Positions 31,261 through 40,136 of a stretch of DNA of 64,000 bases are shown piece by piece. Where the stretch lies: assembly GCA_017437125.1 (NCBI GenBank), contig JAFSBV010000017.1:1-64000 (forward strand). Reading direction: 5' to 3'. The notes below the pieces were generated by a model. That model was not told the DNA's origin. It ran no database searches and saw nothing but the letters and a program-made list of their open reading frames with translations. The position numbers and the translations under genes were made by a program. This DNA is from Bacteroidales bacterium. GTDB taxonomy: Bacteria; Bacteroidota; Bacteroidia; Bacteroidales; UBA932. Numbering within the stretch: position 1 is the first letter of the stretch; each line of letters begins with the position of its first letter.

Positions 31261-32091
31261 TCATCTCCAGAACTGCTCGGGATCATGAGTGGTGATTTCT
31301 TTACCGCTGAATGTTTCAAAACCTTCCGGAACGAGAGCATAATACTTACTCCTCAAAGTTGACTCAGGGAAAGTCTTGTAATCTTCCTGATAAAAACCGA
31401 GATCGCCCCAGCAACAGAACCAATATGTGTTTTTAGCCATATAGGCGTGGTAGTATGATATTCTTGAACTTGGGTTATCAAAATTGTGATATACAACCAC
31501 TTCCTTATCATTGACAAAATGTTCGCGAATCTCGGCAAGAGATAGCAGATTTTCGTTCCTGTCATATGGCAGACATGTGATATACCTTGCCTTGATTCCT
31601 GCAGCAGTCAATAATTCATAGGTCAGAATGCTATGCAGACGACAATTGAATGCCGGGGCAACGGTTTTAGTATATTCCCAAAGTCCGATTGCGTTTACAT
31701 ATTCCGGATATTCCTTCTGATTGTCATGTGGGATGTTTGTGGATACGAACTTACCTATTGCCAATGTCTTTTCCCAAGTAGAAGCACATGCATCATATAG
31801 AGTGTCAAGGCAGAAATAGTCCATGATTTCTTCAGATCTTTGGATATCGGGTACATAATTGATTTCAACATCTGCTGTATCTGCCTTGTAGCGTCCTGCT
31901 TCGCGAAGCAATTTTAGCATTTCGTCATATCTGACTTTATTTGTTCTGTCAAATCTTATTTCGATGGCTTGATTCCTGATGCCGGATACCTGTAATTGAT
32001 ATCCCGACAATACAAGCTTTACAATTACCGCCATGACTACCACTCCAACAGCAATGAACACAATTCTGATAATTTTCCAAATCGACTTCAT
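31261..32091 (-). CDS. Transglutaminase-like membrane-anchored protein
   Basis: The 276-residue product has one N-terminal membrane helix (IIRIVFIAVGVVVMAVIVKLVL). An extracytoplasmic domain follows with FNCRLHSILTYELLTAAGIKARYITC (about 148-173), like the Cys-containing helix of the transglutaminase/papain-like fold. The usual HxWxEV step is not clear: VVVYHNFDNPS could hold the His. It may be a cysteine protease-like or an inactive protein. It is more A/T-rich than its neighbours, is on the minus strand, and lies between the two comF 3' ends, so it is probably acquired. Confidence 0.6.
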   Translation of the reverse strand: MKSIWKIIRIVFIAVGVVVMAVIVKLVLSGYQLQVSGIRNQAIEIRFDRTNKVRYDEMLKLLREAGRYKADTADVEINYVPDIQRSEEIMDYFCLDTLYDACASTWEKTLAIGKFVSTNIPHDNQKEYPEYVNAIGLWEYTKTVAPAFNCRLHSILTYELLTAAGIKARYITCLPYDRNENLLSLAEIREHFVNDKEVVVYHNFDNPSSRISYYHAYMAKNTYWFCCWGDLGFYQEDYKTFPESTLRSKYYALVPEGFETFSGKEITTHDPEQFWR

Positions 32092-32209
32092 AAATATTTT
32101 TTACAATATATGACGAATGAACCTAAGATATGTTGCAGTCATAGTCTTCAAGACATATCTTCAACCATATTCCTCTATAAATCAAGTTCTGCCCATCATG
32201 TGGGGGAGC

Positions 32210-32998
32210 TTATGGAAATAGCTCCTCCAGGATTGATAGGTCCATCCGCAGCATTCTACGGAGCTGCTGGTTGGTGGCGTTGTAGTCAAAGTGCATATGA
32301 CGGGCGGTGTCGATCTTTTGTTGGGCGCTAAGTTGTGAGGGTGACTTGACTGAGTACTCCTTGCTGATGTGCGAGCATATGACCGAGTAGAGTTCTTCGT
32401 CTGTGAGGAAGATTGCGTCTTTGAGTCGTGAGGCAATCTGGCTGAATGCTTCGGCATTGCGTGTGAGTGAATTGAAGTAGCTACGGGCGTCCCTGAAGAT
32501 GCTTTCTCCGAGTTTGATGTCGCAGAAGGAAGGGATGAAGGGCATTGATCTGATTACTCTTAAATCTGCGAATGGCGCGATTTTCTTTGTGTGGAGCAAG
32601 GCTCTTTGGGTTAGGATCGGCAATTCCCCTAACGGCGTTGTGGATAGGTGTCTCAGCCAAGGACAGAAATATGCACAACCTCCTCCCCAAGGGTACGAGT
32701 CCGGTGTGTATGCCGGGTTGGCGACGAATGCATTTCGATTGGCGTAGATAATTTCGTTGCGTAGTGCCAGGAGACTTTCTATAGGAAGGATGTCCATTTT
32801 GAACAGGCTCCAATCGATAGCGCGCTGTCTCTTTGGAAACGATACTCTGAGTCTTGCTGCAAACAGTTCAAATGTTTTAATGCAATCATCACGTTGCCCG
32901 GCCAAGATAAGATGGACGTGATTGCCCATCAATTCAAATGTGAGCGCTCGCACAGATTTGCACAGATGCAGTGCTGAGGCAAGGCACCACATTCCCAC
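32210..32998 (-). CDS. REP-associated (IS200-like Y1) transposase, 5'-truncated
   Basis: The 262 residues contain ELMGNHVHLILAG (the HUH metal site, His-x-His), then the catalytic-helix region NEIIYANRNAFVANPAYTPDSYPWGG, which is the Y1/RAYT pattern of Bacteroidota. Family members have about 40-50 more residues before GMWCLA. Upstream codons LDFIVGM are still family-like (compare xDFxxGMN), but an in-frame TGA lies near 33041 and no ATG precedes. The frame starts only at Met 32998, so the gene has lost its 5' end and is likely inactive. GC-rich hairpins follow at 33050-33153. Confidence 0.78.
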   Translation of the reverse strand: MGMWCLASALHLCKSVRALTFELMGNHVHLILAGQRDDCIKTFELFAARLRVSFPKRQRAIDWSLFKMDILPIESLLALRNEIIYANRNAFVANPAYTPDSYPWGGGCAYFCPWLRHLSTTPLGELPILTQRALLHTKKIAPFADLRVIRSMPFIPSFCDIKLGESIFRDARSYFNSLTRNAEAFSQIASRLKDAIFLTDEELYSVICSHISKEYSVKSPSQLSAQQKIDTARHMHFDYNATNQQLRRMLRMDLSILEELFP

Positions 32999-33049
32999 TA
33001 TAAAGTCCAGAATAATGGCCCTTTTCTTGGCCGCGTGCCTGTTTCAACC

Positions 33050-33153
33050 CTCGCCGGCCAGAAAACAGCCCGATTTCCTGGCCAGTTCTCGATTGCGAGA
33101 TTGGAGACATAGCCGGCGAGTCCACGCGGCTGGCGAATATGCCGACCAGCCGC
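33050..33153. repeat. GC-rich hairpin cluster beside the truncated transposase
   Basis: CTCGCCGGC (33050-33058) is the perfect inverse of 33112-33120. Inside lie GGCCAG/CTGGCC (33056-33061 with 33078-33083) and TCTCG/CGAGA (33087-33091 with 33096-33100). GCGGCTGG (33126-33133) pairs with 33146-33153. The stretch is clearly richer in G+C than the genes around it and holds no gene. It resembles the palindromes that RAYT enzymes act on. Confidence 0.65.
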
Positions 33154-33172
33154 TCAAAGCAAGCTGCGCGAG

Positions 33173-33931
33173 CTAAGCCCCTCCCACAAACCCCAGAGTA
33201 GCGACGCTGATCCTCACACAAGGCGGGAAGACCGTCCGCAGAGCCGTAAAGCAGGCCGTCAAAGTAGAACCCGTAGTGAATACATCGTCAACCAATAGGA
33301 TATGGCGAACGTTTCCTCCACCACGGAATATGACGGCAGCATCATCACTTACAGAGAATGCTCCGGCCACATTCCTGGCCTTGCCTTCTATGTCCAGCCT
33401 TGTCTGTGTCCTTGTCCGGCGCCTTCGTTTCAGAATATCCGTTCGCAGAGGCACTCTGGTCTCCGAGGCTATTGCGGCCGCTATGACTTCCGCCTGATTA
33501 TAACCTCTATTCCATTCCCTGGCCCAATGCAGAGGGACAGGAATGATCATGTCGATGTCAGACCACAATGCACCTGCAGCCATCTTCTGACCCAGCATCT
33601 TCCCGAAAAATGCCCCGGCTTCAGTGTTTCCATGATATTTGATCTGATAGGGAATATGCCTGTATCTGGCTTCATTATGATAAAAGAAGAGTGCTGTTGC
33701 ATATGCATATCTTTCTCCTCCATCTTCAAGACCTTTTTCTATCATTTCATTGAATCTGTCCGCCATCGGGTTATGCGACATGTCCTGAAAATGCGTCAGC
33801 GGCATATCCATGAGGCACGAAAGGCAGATGTGGCTTTCATGTCGGAGGAGCCTGCATCCGCAAACGATGCAGAGGCGGGGGAGCAGCAGGTCGGTGGCTG
33901 ATCTGAGGCCGTTCAATATAAGTTCCTTCAT
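33173..33931 (-). CDS. comF: ComF family phosphoribosyltransferase-like protein
   Basis: The 252-residue product has an N-terminal zinc ribbon (CIVCGCRLLRHESHICLSC, about 21-39) and a C-terminal PRTase domain with HILLVDDVFTTGSTLTACFTAL (about 211-232), the diphosphate-binding loop. ComF is needed for DNA uptake in competent bacteria and is widespread beyond them. The catalytic domain is complete. Its last codons (VGGA then TAG) run into the GC-rich repeat, and a second comF end is found at 31200-31256. Confidence 0.92.
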   Translation of the reverse strand: MKELILNGLRSATDLLLPRLCIVCGCRLLRHESHICLSCLMDMPLTHFQDMSHNPMADRFNEMIEKGLEDGGERYAYATALFFYHNEARYRHIPYQIKYHGNTEAGAFFGKMLGQKMAAGALWSDIDMIIPVPLHWAREWNRGYNQAEVIAAAIASETRVPLRTDILKRRRRTRTQTRLDIEGKARNVAGAFSVSDDAAVIFRGGGNVRHILLVDDVFTTGSTLTACFTALRTVFPPCVRISVATLGFVGGA

Positions 33932-33967
33932 GCCCGCAAGAAAGGAAAAATCTGCGTAACGATGTTT

Positions 33968-34011
33968 AAAAAAAAGAAAAACGTTCCGGAAAACTCTCGT
34001 CTGCCGGAACG
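33968..34011 (-). terminator. Terminator after fabG
   Basis: On the minus strand CGTTCCGG (34004-34011) pairs perfectly with CCGGAACG (33982-33989), followed by a T-rich run down to 33968. Confidence 0.85.
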
Positions 34012-34061
34012 CCAGGTTTAGGTTTTATGCAAATACGATGTGTGTGCTTGTTATTGACGGA

Positions 34062-34808
34062 TCAGCAGTTCATGCCGCCGCAGCAGTTGATGACCTGTCC
34101 TGTCACATATCCTGCAAGGTCGCTTGCAAGGAACAATGCTACGTTTGCGACATCTTCCGGAGTACCGCCACGACGAAGAGGAATCTGCTTTTCCCATTCC
34201 TGTCTCACGTTTTCAGGAAGCGCTCCTGTCATGTCGGTCGCAATGAATCCCGGAGCTATGCAGTTCGCCCTTATGCCGCGAGGGCCCATTTCCTTGGCCA
34301 TGGATTTCACCAGGCCGATTAGGCCGGCTTTCGAGGCGGAATAATTGCACTGTCCTGCGTTTCCGGATACACCTACAACCGATGACATGCATATGATGCT
34401 TCCGCCCCTCTGTCTTGCCATTATCGGAGTGCAGGCATGGATGAAGTTGAATGCAGATTTAAGGTTGGTTCCTATTACGGAATCCCACTGCTGTTCATCC
34501 ATCCTCATCATCAGGCCGTCCTTTGTAATTCCTGCATTGTTCACAAGAATATCGATTCTTCCGAACACGTTCCTTACATCTTCAGTGACCAGATGAGCAT
34601 CTTCAAAGGATGCCGCATCCGACGTATATGCCTTCGCACGTACGCCCATCGCCTCGATCTCTGCCACCAGAGACTGTGCGGCCTCGTGCTGTGACCTGTA
34701 GGTGAAGGCAATGTCTGCTCCTTCTGATGCATATTTCAAGGCTATCGCTCTTCCGATGCCTCGTGTCGCTCCTGTAATGAGGGCGGTCTTGCCGGTAAGA
34801 AGTCCCAT
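34062..34808 (-). CDS. fabG: 3-oxoacyl-[ACP] reductase
   Basis: The 248-residue short-chain dehydrogenase has TGATRGIG (about 10-17) binding NADPH, NNAGI, catalytic Ser in SSVVGVSG and YSASK with Tyr and Lys. It reduces 3-ketoacyl-ACP in fatty-acid synthesis. Start at 34808 (MGLLTGK) is chosen, though the Met just before (34811) is possible; the longer frame is not coding-like. A good promoter lies just upstream. The C-terminal CCGGMNC is the normal GG-M end with extra Cys. Confidence 0.93.
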   Translation of the reverse strand: MGLLTGKTALITGATRGIGRAIALKYASEGADIAFTYRSQHEAAQSLVAEIEAMGVRAKAYTSDAASFEDAHLVTEDVRNVFGRIDILVNNAGITKDGLMMRMDEQQWDSVIGTNLKSAFNFIHACTPIMARQRGGSIICMSSVVGVSGNAGQCNYSASKAGLIGLVKSMAKEMGPRGIRANCIAPGFIATDMTGALPENVRQEWEKQIPLRRGGTPEDVANVALFLASDLAGYVTGQVINCCGGMNC

Positions 34809-34829
34809 CATGAAAAAAATTGTTCGTCG

Positions 34830-34860
34830 CAAAATTATGCATATACCTTCATATGCCCAA
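34830..34860 (-). promoter_or_regulatory. Promoter of fabG
   Basis: The minus strand reads TTG (34858-34860), a 20-base gap, then TAATTTTG (34830-34837). This is a complete match to the Bacteroidota pattern. The transcript would start about 12-15 bases before the ATG. Confidence 0.65.
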
Positions 34861-34931
34861 AATATTTGCCAAGGAATTGGGCAAATCTCCGTCATTGTGG
34901 CCAAATTCCGGTTTTTGTGGTTAAAAAACAG

Positions 34932-34939
34932 TATCTTTG
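34932..34939 (+). promoter_or_regulatory. -7 promoter element for ahcY
   Basis: TATCTTTG fits TAnnTTTG, with TTTG 14 bases upstream (closer than usual). The gene begins 44 bases downstream. This and the fabG promoter face away from each other in one gap. Confidence 0.5.
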
Positions 34940-34982
34940 CGCCCGAATTGAAGATAATTACATATAAAAAGACTATATCATT

Positions 34983-36236
34983 ATGGCAAGCGAAATAAGA
35001 AATCCACAGCTTTGGCAGGAAGGAAGACTCAAGATAGATTGGGTAAGACATCATATGCCCCTTCTCAACGGACTTGAAGATGAGTTCCGTCAGACTCTGC
35101 CTTTCAAGGGAAAGAAGGTAGCTCTTTCAGTTCATCTTGAGGCAAAGACAGCCTATCTGTGCGAGGTTCTCGCGGCAGGTGGAGCCGAGATGTACGTTAC
35201 AGGAAGTAATCCTCTTTCGACTCAGGATGATGTCGCGGCTGCCCTTGTCCAGGCCGGCCTCAATGTCTTTGCATGGTATGATGCCACGCCGGAAGAATAT
35301 GAGGCCCATATCAGAAGGGTTCTTGAGGTGGGCCCTCACATCATCATTGACGACGGAGGCGACCTTGTCAATCTCATGCATACCGAATATGTGCATCTTA
35401 TACCTGATGTCATCGGTGGCTGCGAGGAGACAACTACGGGAATCCTCAGACTCGTACAGCTGAACAATGCAAAGGCTCTGAAGTTCCCTATGATGCTTGT
35501 CAACAATGCCGACTGCAAGCATCTTTTCGATAACCGTTATGGTACAGGCCAGTCTGTCTGGGACGGAATCAACCGCACAACGAACCTTATCGTGGCTGGT
35601 AAGAATGTGGTTGTTGCCGGTTACGGATGGTGTGGAAAAGGCGTTGCCATGAGGGCCAAGGGCCTTGGTGCGGAAGTTATCGTTACCGAGGTGGATCCTA
35701 TCAAGGCAATGGAGGCCGTGATGGACGGATTCAAGGTCATGAAGATGGATCAGGCAGCCTCTCTCGGAGATATCTTCGTCACTGTCACAGGTTGTGACGC
35801 GGTCATAGTCAAGGATCATTTCCTCAAGATGAAGGATGGAGCCATCTGTTGCAATGCAGGTCATTTCGACTGCGAGGTGGATGTGGCAGGTCTCAGGGAG
35901 ATCGCAAAGGAAGTCAAGCCTGCAAGAAAGAATATTACAGGATATACTCTCGAGAACGGAAACAAGGTATATGTCATCGCAGAAGGCCGTCTCGTGAACC
36001 TTGCAGCAGGTGACGGACATCCGGCTGAAATCATGGACATGTCATTCGCGATCCAGGCTCTGAGTGCGAAATATCTTGCCGAGAACGCAGAAACCATCTG
36101 CCGTGAGCCGGGTCATATGGTAAATGATGTTCCTCTTGAGATAGATCAGGAAGTTGCCCGTCGCAAGCTGGCATACTGGGGATGCGAGATCGATACCCTC
36201 ACCCCTGAGCAGCATAAATATCTCTTCGGAGAATAA
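34983..36236 (+). CDS. ahcY: Adenosylhomocysteinase
   Basis: The 417-residue enzyme splits S-adenosylhomocysteine to adenosine and homocysteine, keeping methylation going. VHLEAKTAYL, EETTTGILRL, NNADCKHLFDNRYG and the NAD-binding VVAGYGWCGKGVAMRAKGLGA are family marks. It lacks the 40-residue insert of plant and many proteobacterial forms and ends in YLFGE rather than PDHYRY, as in the short archaeal/Thermotoga-like type. Homocysteine feeds the methionine genes elsewhere in the window. The stop abuts the rodA stop. Confidence 0.95.
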   Translation: MASEIRNPQLWQEGRLKIDWVRHHMPLLNGLEDEFRQTLPFKGKKVALSVHLEAKTAYLCEVLAAGGAEMYVTGSNPLSTQDDVAAALVQAGLNVFAWYDATPEEYEAHIRRVLEVGPHIIIDDGGDLVNLMHTEYVHLIPDVIGGCEETTTGILRLVQLNNAKALKFPMMLVNNADCKHLFDNRYGTGQSVWDGINRTTNLIVAGKNVVVAGYGWCGKGVAMRAKGLGAEVIVTEVDPIKAMEAVMDGFKVMKMDQAASLGDIFVTVTGCDAVIVKDHFLKMKDGAICCNAGHFDCEVDVAGLREIAKEVKPARKNITGYTLENGNKVYVIAEGRLVNLAAGDGHPAEIMDMSFAIQALSAKYLAENAETICREPGHMVNDVPLEIDQEVARRKLAYWGCEIDTLTPEQHKYLFGE

Positions 36237-37730
36237 TCAGAAATACTTCTTCTCGTTCCGGTCGAGAGCGATGAATATGAACAGCAGGGCGGTGAATCCC
36301 CACAGGGATGATCCGCCATAGCTGACGAATGGCAGCGGGATGCCGATAACAGGCATGAGGCCGATGGTCATGCCGATGTTTATGAACAGGTGCATGAATA
36401 TGCAGCAGGCCACGCAGTAGCCATATATCCTCGTGAACGCCTCCCTGCTCCGTTCGGCATTCTTTATTATCCTCCATATCAGGAATACATACAGCAGTAT
36501 GACGAATGTCGTGCCGGCAAATCCCCATTCTTCACCGATCGTGCAGAATATGAAGTCGGTACTCTGTTCCGGTACGAAGCCGTAAGTGGTCTGTGTCCCG
36601 TTCAGATATCCCTTTCCGAAGAGGCCTCCGGATCCGATGGCGATCATCGACTGATTGACATTGTAGCCTACTCCTGTAGGGTCTTCCTTCATTCCCAGAA
36701 GCACTTCTATACGTTTCCTCTGGTGATCCTGAAGTACGTCGTTGAATATGAAGTCTGCGGAGAATACCAGGACTATGCCTGCAATCAAGGATATCACGGC
36801 AAGATGCGAGAACATGTTCCTTTCGCGGTAGGCCTGATATATGACGAAAGGTATGGATATGCCGATGAAGCCCAGAAGTATGTACAACGGGTTTATCCTG
36901 TCCGTGAAAGGTCTTGCCAGTCCTGCCGCTTCAAAATCACCTTCGGCTGCAGCCAATGCCGCGACTCCTTCCTCTCCGAGTATTCCGGCAGTGCACATGT
37001 CCAGAAGCGATGGCATGAAAGCGAACAGGGTTATTATCGGAACGCATGCCATGAGCCACCATTTGAATCTTCCGGAATACAGGAATATGCATAGCGAGGC
37101 CACTGCAAACAGGACAAGTATGGCTACATAAGGAGATGCCGTCAATGTCAGGATGAACGAAAGTATGGCCATTCCCACAAGGAATATCAGCCAGCCGGAA
37201 AGTCCCTCGCGGTACAGCATGAATATGAAGCCTACATAAACGAGTGCGGATCCTGTCTCGCTCTGCAGGACGATGATCATCATCGGGAGGAGGATGACCA
37301 TTGCAGTGAAAATGAAATCCTTGGCGCGTCCTATCTTATAGCCCTGCTGGCTCATCAATGTGGCCAGAAGCAGGGACGTGGATATCTTGGATATCTCAGC
37401 CGGCTGGAACCTGACAGGGCCGAATGCAAACCATGACCTGGATCCCTTCACCTCGATTCCGAGGAATATGACAGCTATCAGAAGTGCAAGTACGAACAGG
37501 TATATCGGGACTGAAAGTCCTTCATATATTCTCGGACTCAGCACGAAGAGGATCAGTGCGGCAATGCATAATGCCGTTATGATCCACACGAACTGCTTTC
37601 CGCTGCGGCTGTCGAAATCGAAGATCGAAGCCGGCTCGGAAGAATGGATAGATGCATAGATGTTGGCCCAACCTATGAGTACCAGAAGCAGATAGCATAT
37701 CACCAGCTTCCAGTCTATGGTCTTGGCCAT
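36237..37730 (-). CDS. rodA: Rod-shape determining protein RodA (SEDS)
   Basis: The 497-residue polytopic protein is a SEDS glycan polymerase. FAFGPVRFQPAEISKISTSL, QSETGSALVYVGF, and PEQSTDFIFCTIGEEWGF are SEDS blocks, and the late NIGMTIGLMPVIGIPLPFVSYGGSS is the RodA/FtsW signature. A loop after SLLDMCTAGILGEEGVAALAAAEGD is longer than in E. coli. Start at 37730 (MAKTIDWK) is chosen; a Met at 37763 would add 11 residues. It works with PBP2, encoded just before it. Confidence 0.93.
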   Translation of the reverse strand: MAKTIDWKLVICYLLLVLIGWANIYASIHSSEPASIFDFDSRSGKQFVWIITALCIAALILFVLSPRIYEGLSVPIYLFVLALLIAVIFLGIEVKGSRSWFAFGPVRFQPAEISKISTSLLLATLMSQQGYKIGRAKDFIFTAMVILLPMMIIVLQSETGSALVYVGFIFMLYREGLSGWLIFLVGMAILSFILTLTASPYVAILVLFAVASLCIFLYSGRFKWWLMACVPIITLFAFMPSLLDMCTAGILGEEGVAALAAAEGDFEAAGLARPFTDRINPLYILLGFIGISIPFVIYQAYRERNMFSHLAVISLIAGIVLVFSADFIFNDVLQDHQRKRIEVLLGMKEDPTGVGYNVNQSMIAIGSGGLFGKGYLNGTQTTYGFVPEQSTDFIFCTIGEEWGFAGTTFVILLYVFLIWRIIKNAERSREAFTRIYGYCVACCIFMHLFINIGMTIGLMPVIGIPLPFVSYGGSSLWGFTALLFIFIALDRNEKKYF

Positions 37731-37768
37731 ACCTCTTCCTTTATGTCCACCCAGATCTCTCATTCCTT

Positions 37769-39634
37769 TTATCTGACTTTTACCCTGTCCATTAAATCAC
37801 CCTGCAATATCCTGTCTTCCAGTGGCTTGCGGTTTTCGCTTATCTCTCCGTTGAGGTACATTTCCGTGAGGAGTGAAGCAATAGGCGCAGCCCAGGTAGC
37901 ACCGAAGCCGCCGTTCTCGACATATGCCGCCACGGCAATCTTCGGATTGTCACGTGGGGCGAAGCAGATGAATACCGAATGGTCATGTCCATGCGGGTTC
38001 TGCGCCGTTCCTGTCTTTCCGCATATGTCAAGTCCTTCTACTGCGGCAACGCTGGCTGTACCTCCTGAGCCATAGCCGCTGTTGACTGCCCTGTACATTC
38101 CGCCTATGACCTTAGGGAAATGGGTTGTGTCAACCATCGTGTATTTCCTTTCCTTGTATTTCGGATCGATTTCGACATGCTCGGAATCCTTGATGATATG
38201 CGGGATATAGTAGAATCCTCTGTTGGCTATGGTAGCGCAGAGGTTCGCGAGATGAAGCGGAGTACATCCGATCTCTCCCTGTCCGATGGAAAGCGAAATC
38301 ACTGTCGTGGCTTTCCAGCCTCCCTTCCTATAGACCCTGTTGTAGTACTTGGAGTCAGGGATGTTTCCTCCCAGTTCTGATGGGAAGTCACTTCCCAGCT
38401 TCTGTCCGAAACCGAAGCTCTTCACATACTCGTTCCACTTGTCCATCGCCTCATCGATCGATCCATACTTCCTGTTCTCCAGGATCTCGCGCAGAACGTA
38501 GCAGTAATATGCGTTGCATGACATCATTATGGACTCCTCGAAGTTGATCGGAGACTTGTGGGCATGGCAGCCCAGCTTGTTGCGTCCGAAATGATATCCC
38601 ATGCTGCACGGATATATGGTCGAAGGCGTAAAGACCTCTTCCTGAAGACCTATGAGGCCGTTTACCAGCTTGAATACCGATCCTGGAGGATATGAGGCCT
38701 GGACCGCACGGTTGAACATAGGCTTGTAAGGGTCGGTTGAAATCTCCTTGTAGTGTTGTCCGATGTCGGCGAGCATGTCAACGTCGATTCCCGGACTCGA
38801 TACCATCGTAAGGATCTCTCCGGTGGAAGGTTCTATGGCCACAAGACTTCCCACCTTGTTTTCCATGAGCATCTGACCGTAATGCTGCAGCTTCGCGTCG
38901 ATTGTGGTCGTTATGTCGTCACCCGGTACGGCTTCCTTGTCGAATTCACCGTTCTGATAACGTGATTCGATCCTGTTGCGCGAGTTCCTCAGCCAGATGT
39001 TGTATCCCTTCTCTCCCTTAAGTTCTTTTTCGCGCGCGGCTTCTATGCCTGTCTTTCCTGCATAGTCTCCTGCCTTGTATTCGTCAGGATGTCGCTCGAG
39101 AAAGGCTGCATCGACTTCCGACACATATCCGAGAAGGTTTCCTCCGGCATTGAAAGGATATTCCCTTATGCTGCGGGCCTGTCCTCTGAATCCGGGGAAC
39201 TTGTATGCCACCTCGGCAAATTTCATGTATGTCTCAGGCGGGATCTGCTTGATCATGACCACGGACTGGTAGCCTATCCTCCTTCTGTTCCTGTGGTATT
39301 CCTGCATCTTGTCGCGAACGAAATCCGGAGTGATCTCAAGTACCTGGCACAGGGCAAGTGTGTCGAATTCTTCCACTTCCTTCGGGGTCACGAGAAGGTC
39401 GTATGCCACCTTGTTGCCTACCAGGATGTTGCCATTCCTGTCATGTATGATGCCTCTTGTGGGATATATGGTCGTATAGACCATGGAATTGTTCTCAGCA
39501 TCCATCTTGTACTTGTCTTCGATGATCTGGATGCTGAAGAGTTTGGCAATGAGGATGGCTGCTGCCGTACACAGTCCGATAAGAAGTTTGTTTTCCCTGT
39601 TCAGATTCATCTGGCGCCTCCTATTTTCTGTCAT
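37769..39634 (-). CDS. mrdA: Penicillin-binding protein 2 (elongation transpeptidase)
   Basis: The 621-residue class B PBP has a membrane anchor (about 16-35), the pedestal domain (GNKVAYDLLVTPKEV; RSIREYPF) and the transpeptidase domain. Ser in PPGSVFK (SxxK), SCN (SxN) and CGKTGTAQ (KTG) are in order. It crosslinks side-wall murein with RodA. The start overlaps mreD by 14 bases; the Met 24 bases later (39610) is an alternative. The C-terminal tail after VAAYVENGGFG is normal. Confidence 0.94.
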   Translation of the reverse strand: MTENRRRQMNLNRENKLLIGLCTAAAILIAKLFSIQIIEDKYKMDAENNSMVYTTIYPTRGIIHDRNGNILVGNKVAYDLLVTPKEVEEFDTLALCQVLEITPDFVRDKMQEYHRNRRRIGYQSVVMIKQIPPETYMKFAEVAYKFPGFRGQARSIREYPFNAGGNLLGYVSEVDAAFLERHPDEYKAGDYAGKTGIEAAREKELKGEKGYNIWLRNSRNRIESRYQNGEFDKEAVPGDDITTTIDAKLQHYGQMLMENKVGSLVAIEPSTGEILTMVSSPGIDVDMLADIGQHYKEISTDPYKPMFNRAVQASYPPGSVFKLVNGLIGLQEEVFTPSTIYPCSMGYHFGRNKLGCHAHKSPINFEESIMMSCNAYYCYVLREILENRKYGSIDEAMDKWNEYVKSFGFGQKLGSDFPSELGGNIPDSKYYNRVYRKGGWKATTVISLSIGQGEIGCTPLHLANLCATIANRGFYYIPHIIKDSEHVEIDPKYKERKYTMVDTTHFPKVIGGMYRAVNSGYGSGGTASVAAVEGLDICGKTGTAQNPHGHDHSVFICFAPRDNPKIAVAAYVENGGFGATWAAPIASLLTEMYLNGEISENRKPLEDRILQGDLMDRVKVR

Positions 39635-40136
39635 CCGGTGTAAGGATGTGGGTCACAAGGAGCGACAGGATCCAGTTGCAGATCATTGATGCTCCGAAAC
39701 AGGTCAGATTGAACCATAGAGGACGGGTTCCGGCTCCGTCAAGAATCACATATGCGATCAGGAACAGAGTCAGTGACGTCAGAATGGCTGCAGAAACCTT
39801 TGCTGTTCCGAACTTGTTGAATGAAAAACTGTCACCCCTGTCTATCAGGTCTTCGCCGAAATATATCCTGATTATGCCTTTCCTCATCAGAGCGACGGGA
39901 ATCAGGGCGGCAGCATTGAGACCGACGAGTCCCTCTGACAGCCAGTCAACAGCCAGACCGCTTGCAAAGGCGATGAACATGCATCCTATGGTGCTTATAG
40001 TCAGCGGGACGCACAATATCATGGCCGGGAGCATGCTCAGGATGACATACGGGCCGAGAGGCGAGAAATTGCACAGCATGATCTGACAGACCAGCATCAG
40101 CGAGAATAATAATCCGAAATTCTGGTTCGATCTCAT
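39621..40136 (-). CDS. mreD: Rod-shape determining protein MreD
   Basis: The 171-residue protein has about five hydrophobic segments and little else to see (GPYVILSMLPAMILCVPLTIS; FASGLAVDWLSEGLVGLNAAAL). The DWLxxGLxGLNAAA stretch is MreD-like. It links MreC with the inner-membrane elongation complex. It overlaps mreC by 4 bases and mrdA by 14. Confidence 0.88.
   Translation of the reverse strand: MRSNQNFGLLFSLMLVCQIMLCNFSPLGPYVILSMLPAMILCVPLTISTIGCMFIAFASGLAVDWLSEGLVGLNAAALIPVALMRKGIIRIYFGEDLIDRGDSFSFNKFGTAKVSAAILTSLTLFLIAYVILDGAGTRPLWFNLTCFGASMICNWILSLLVTHILTPDDRK

Noticed and set aside
34809-35054. Long N-terminal extension of FabG
   Set aside because: The 80 extra residues are Phe/Ile-rich, cover the promoter of the gene itself and overlap the start of ahcY.
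35127-36020. A 297-codon open frame opposite ahcY
   Set aside because: It is a shadow of a strongly conserved gene and has no start context or domain.
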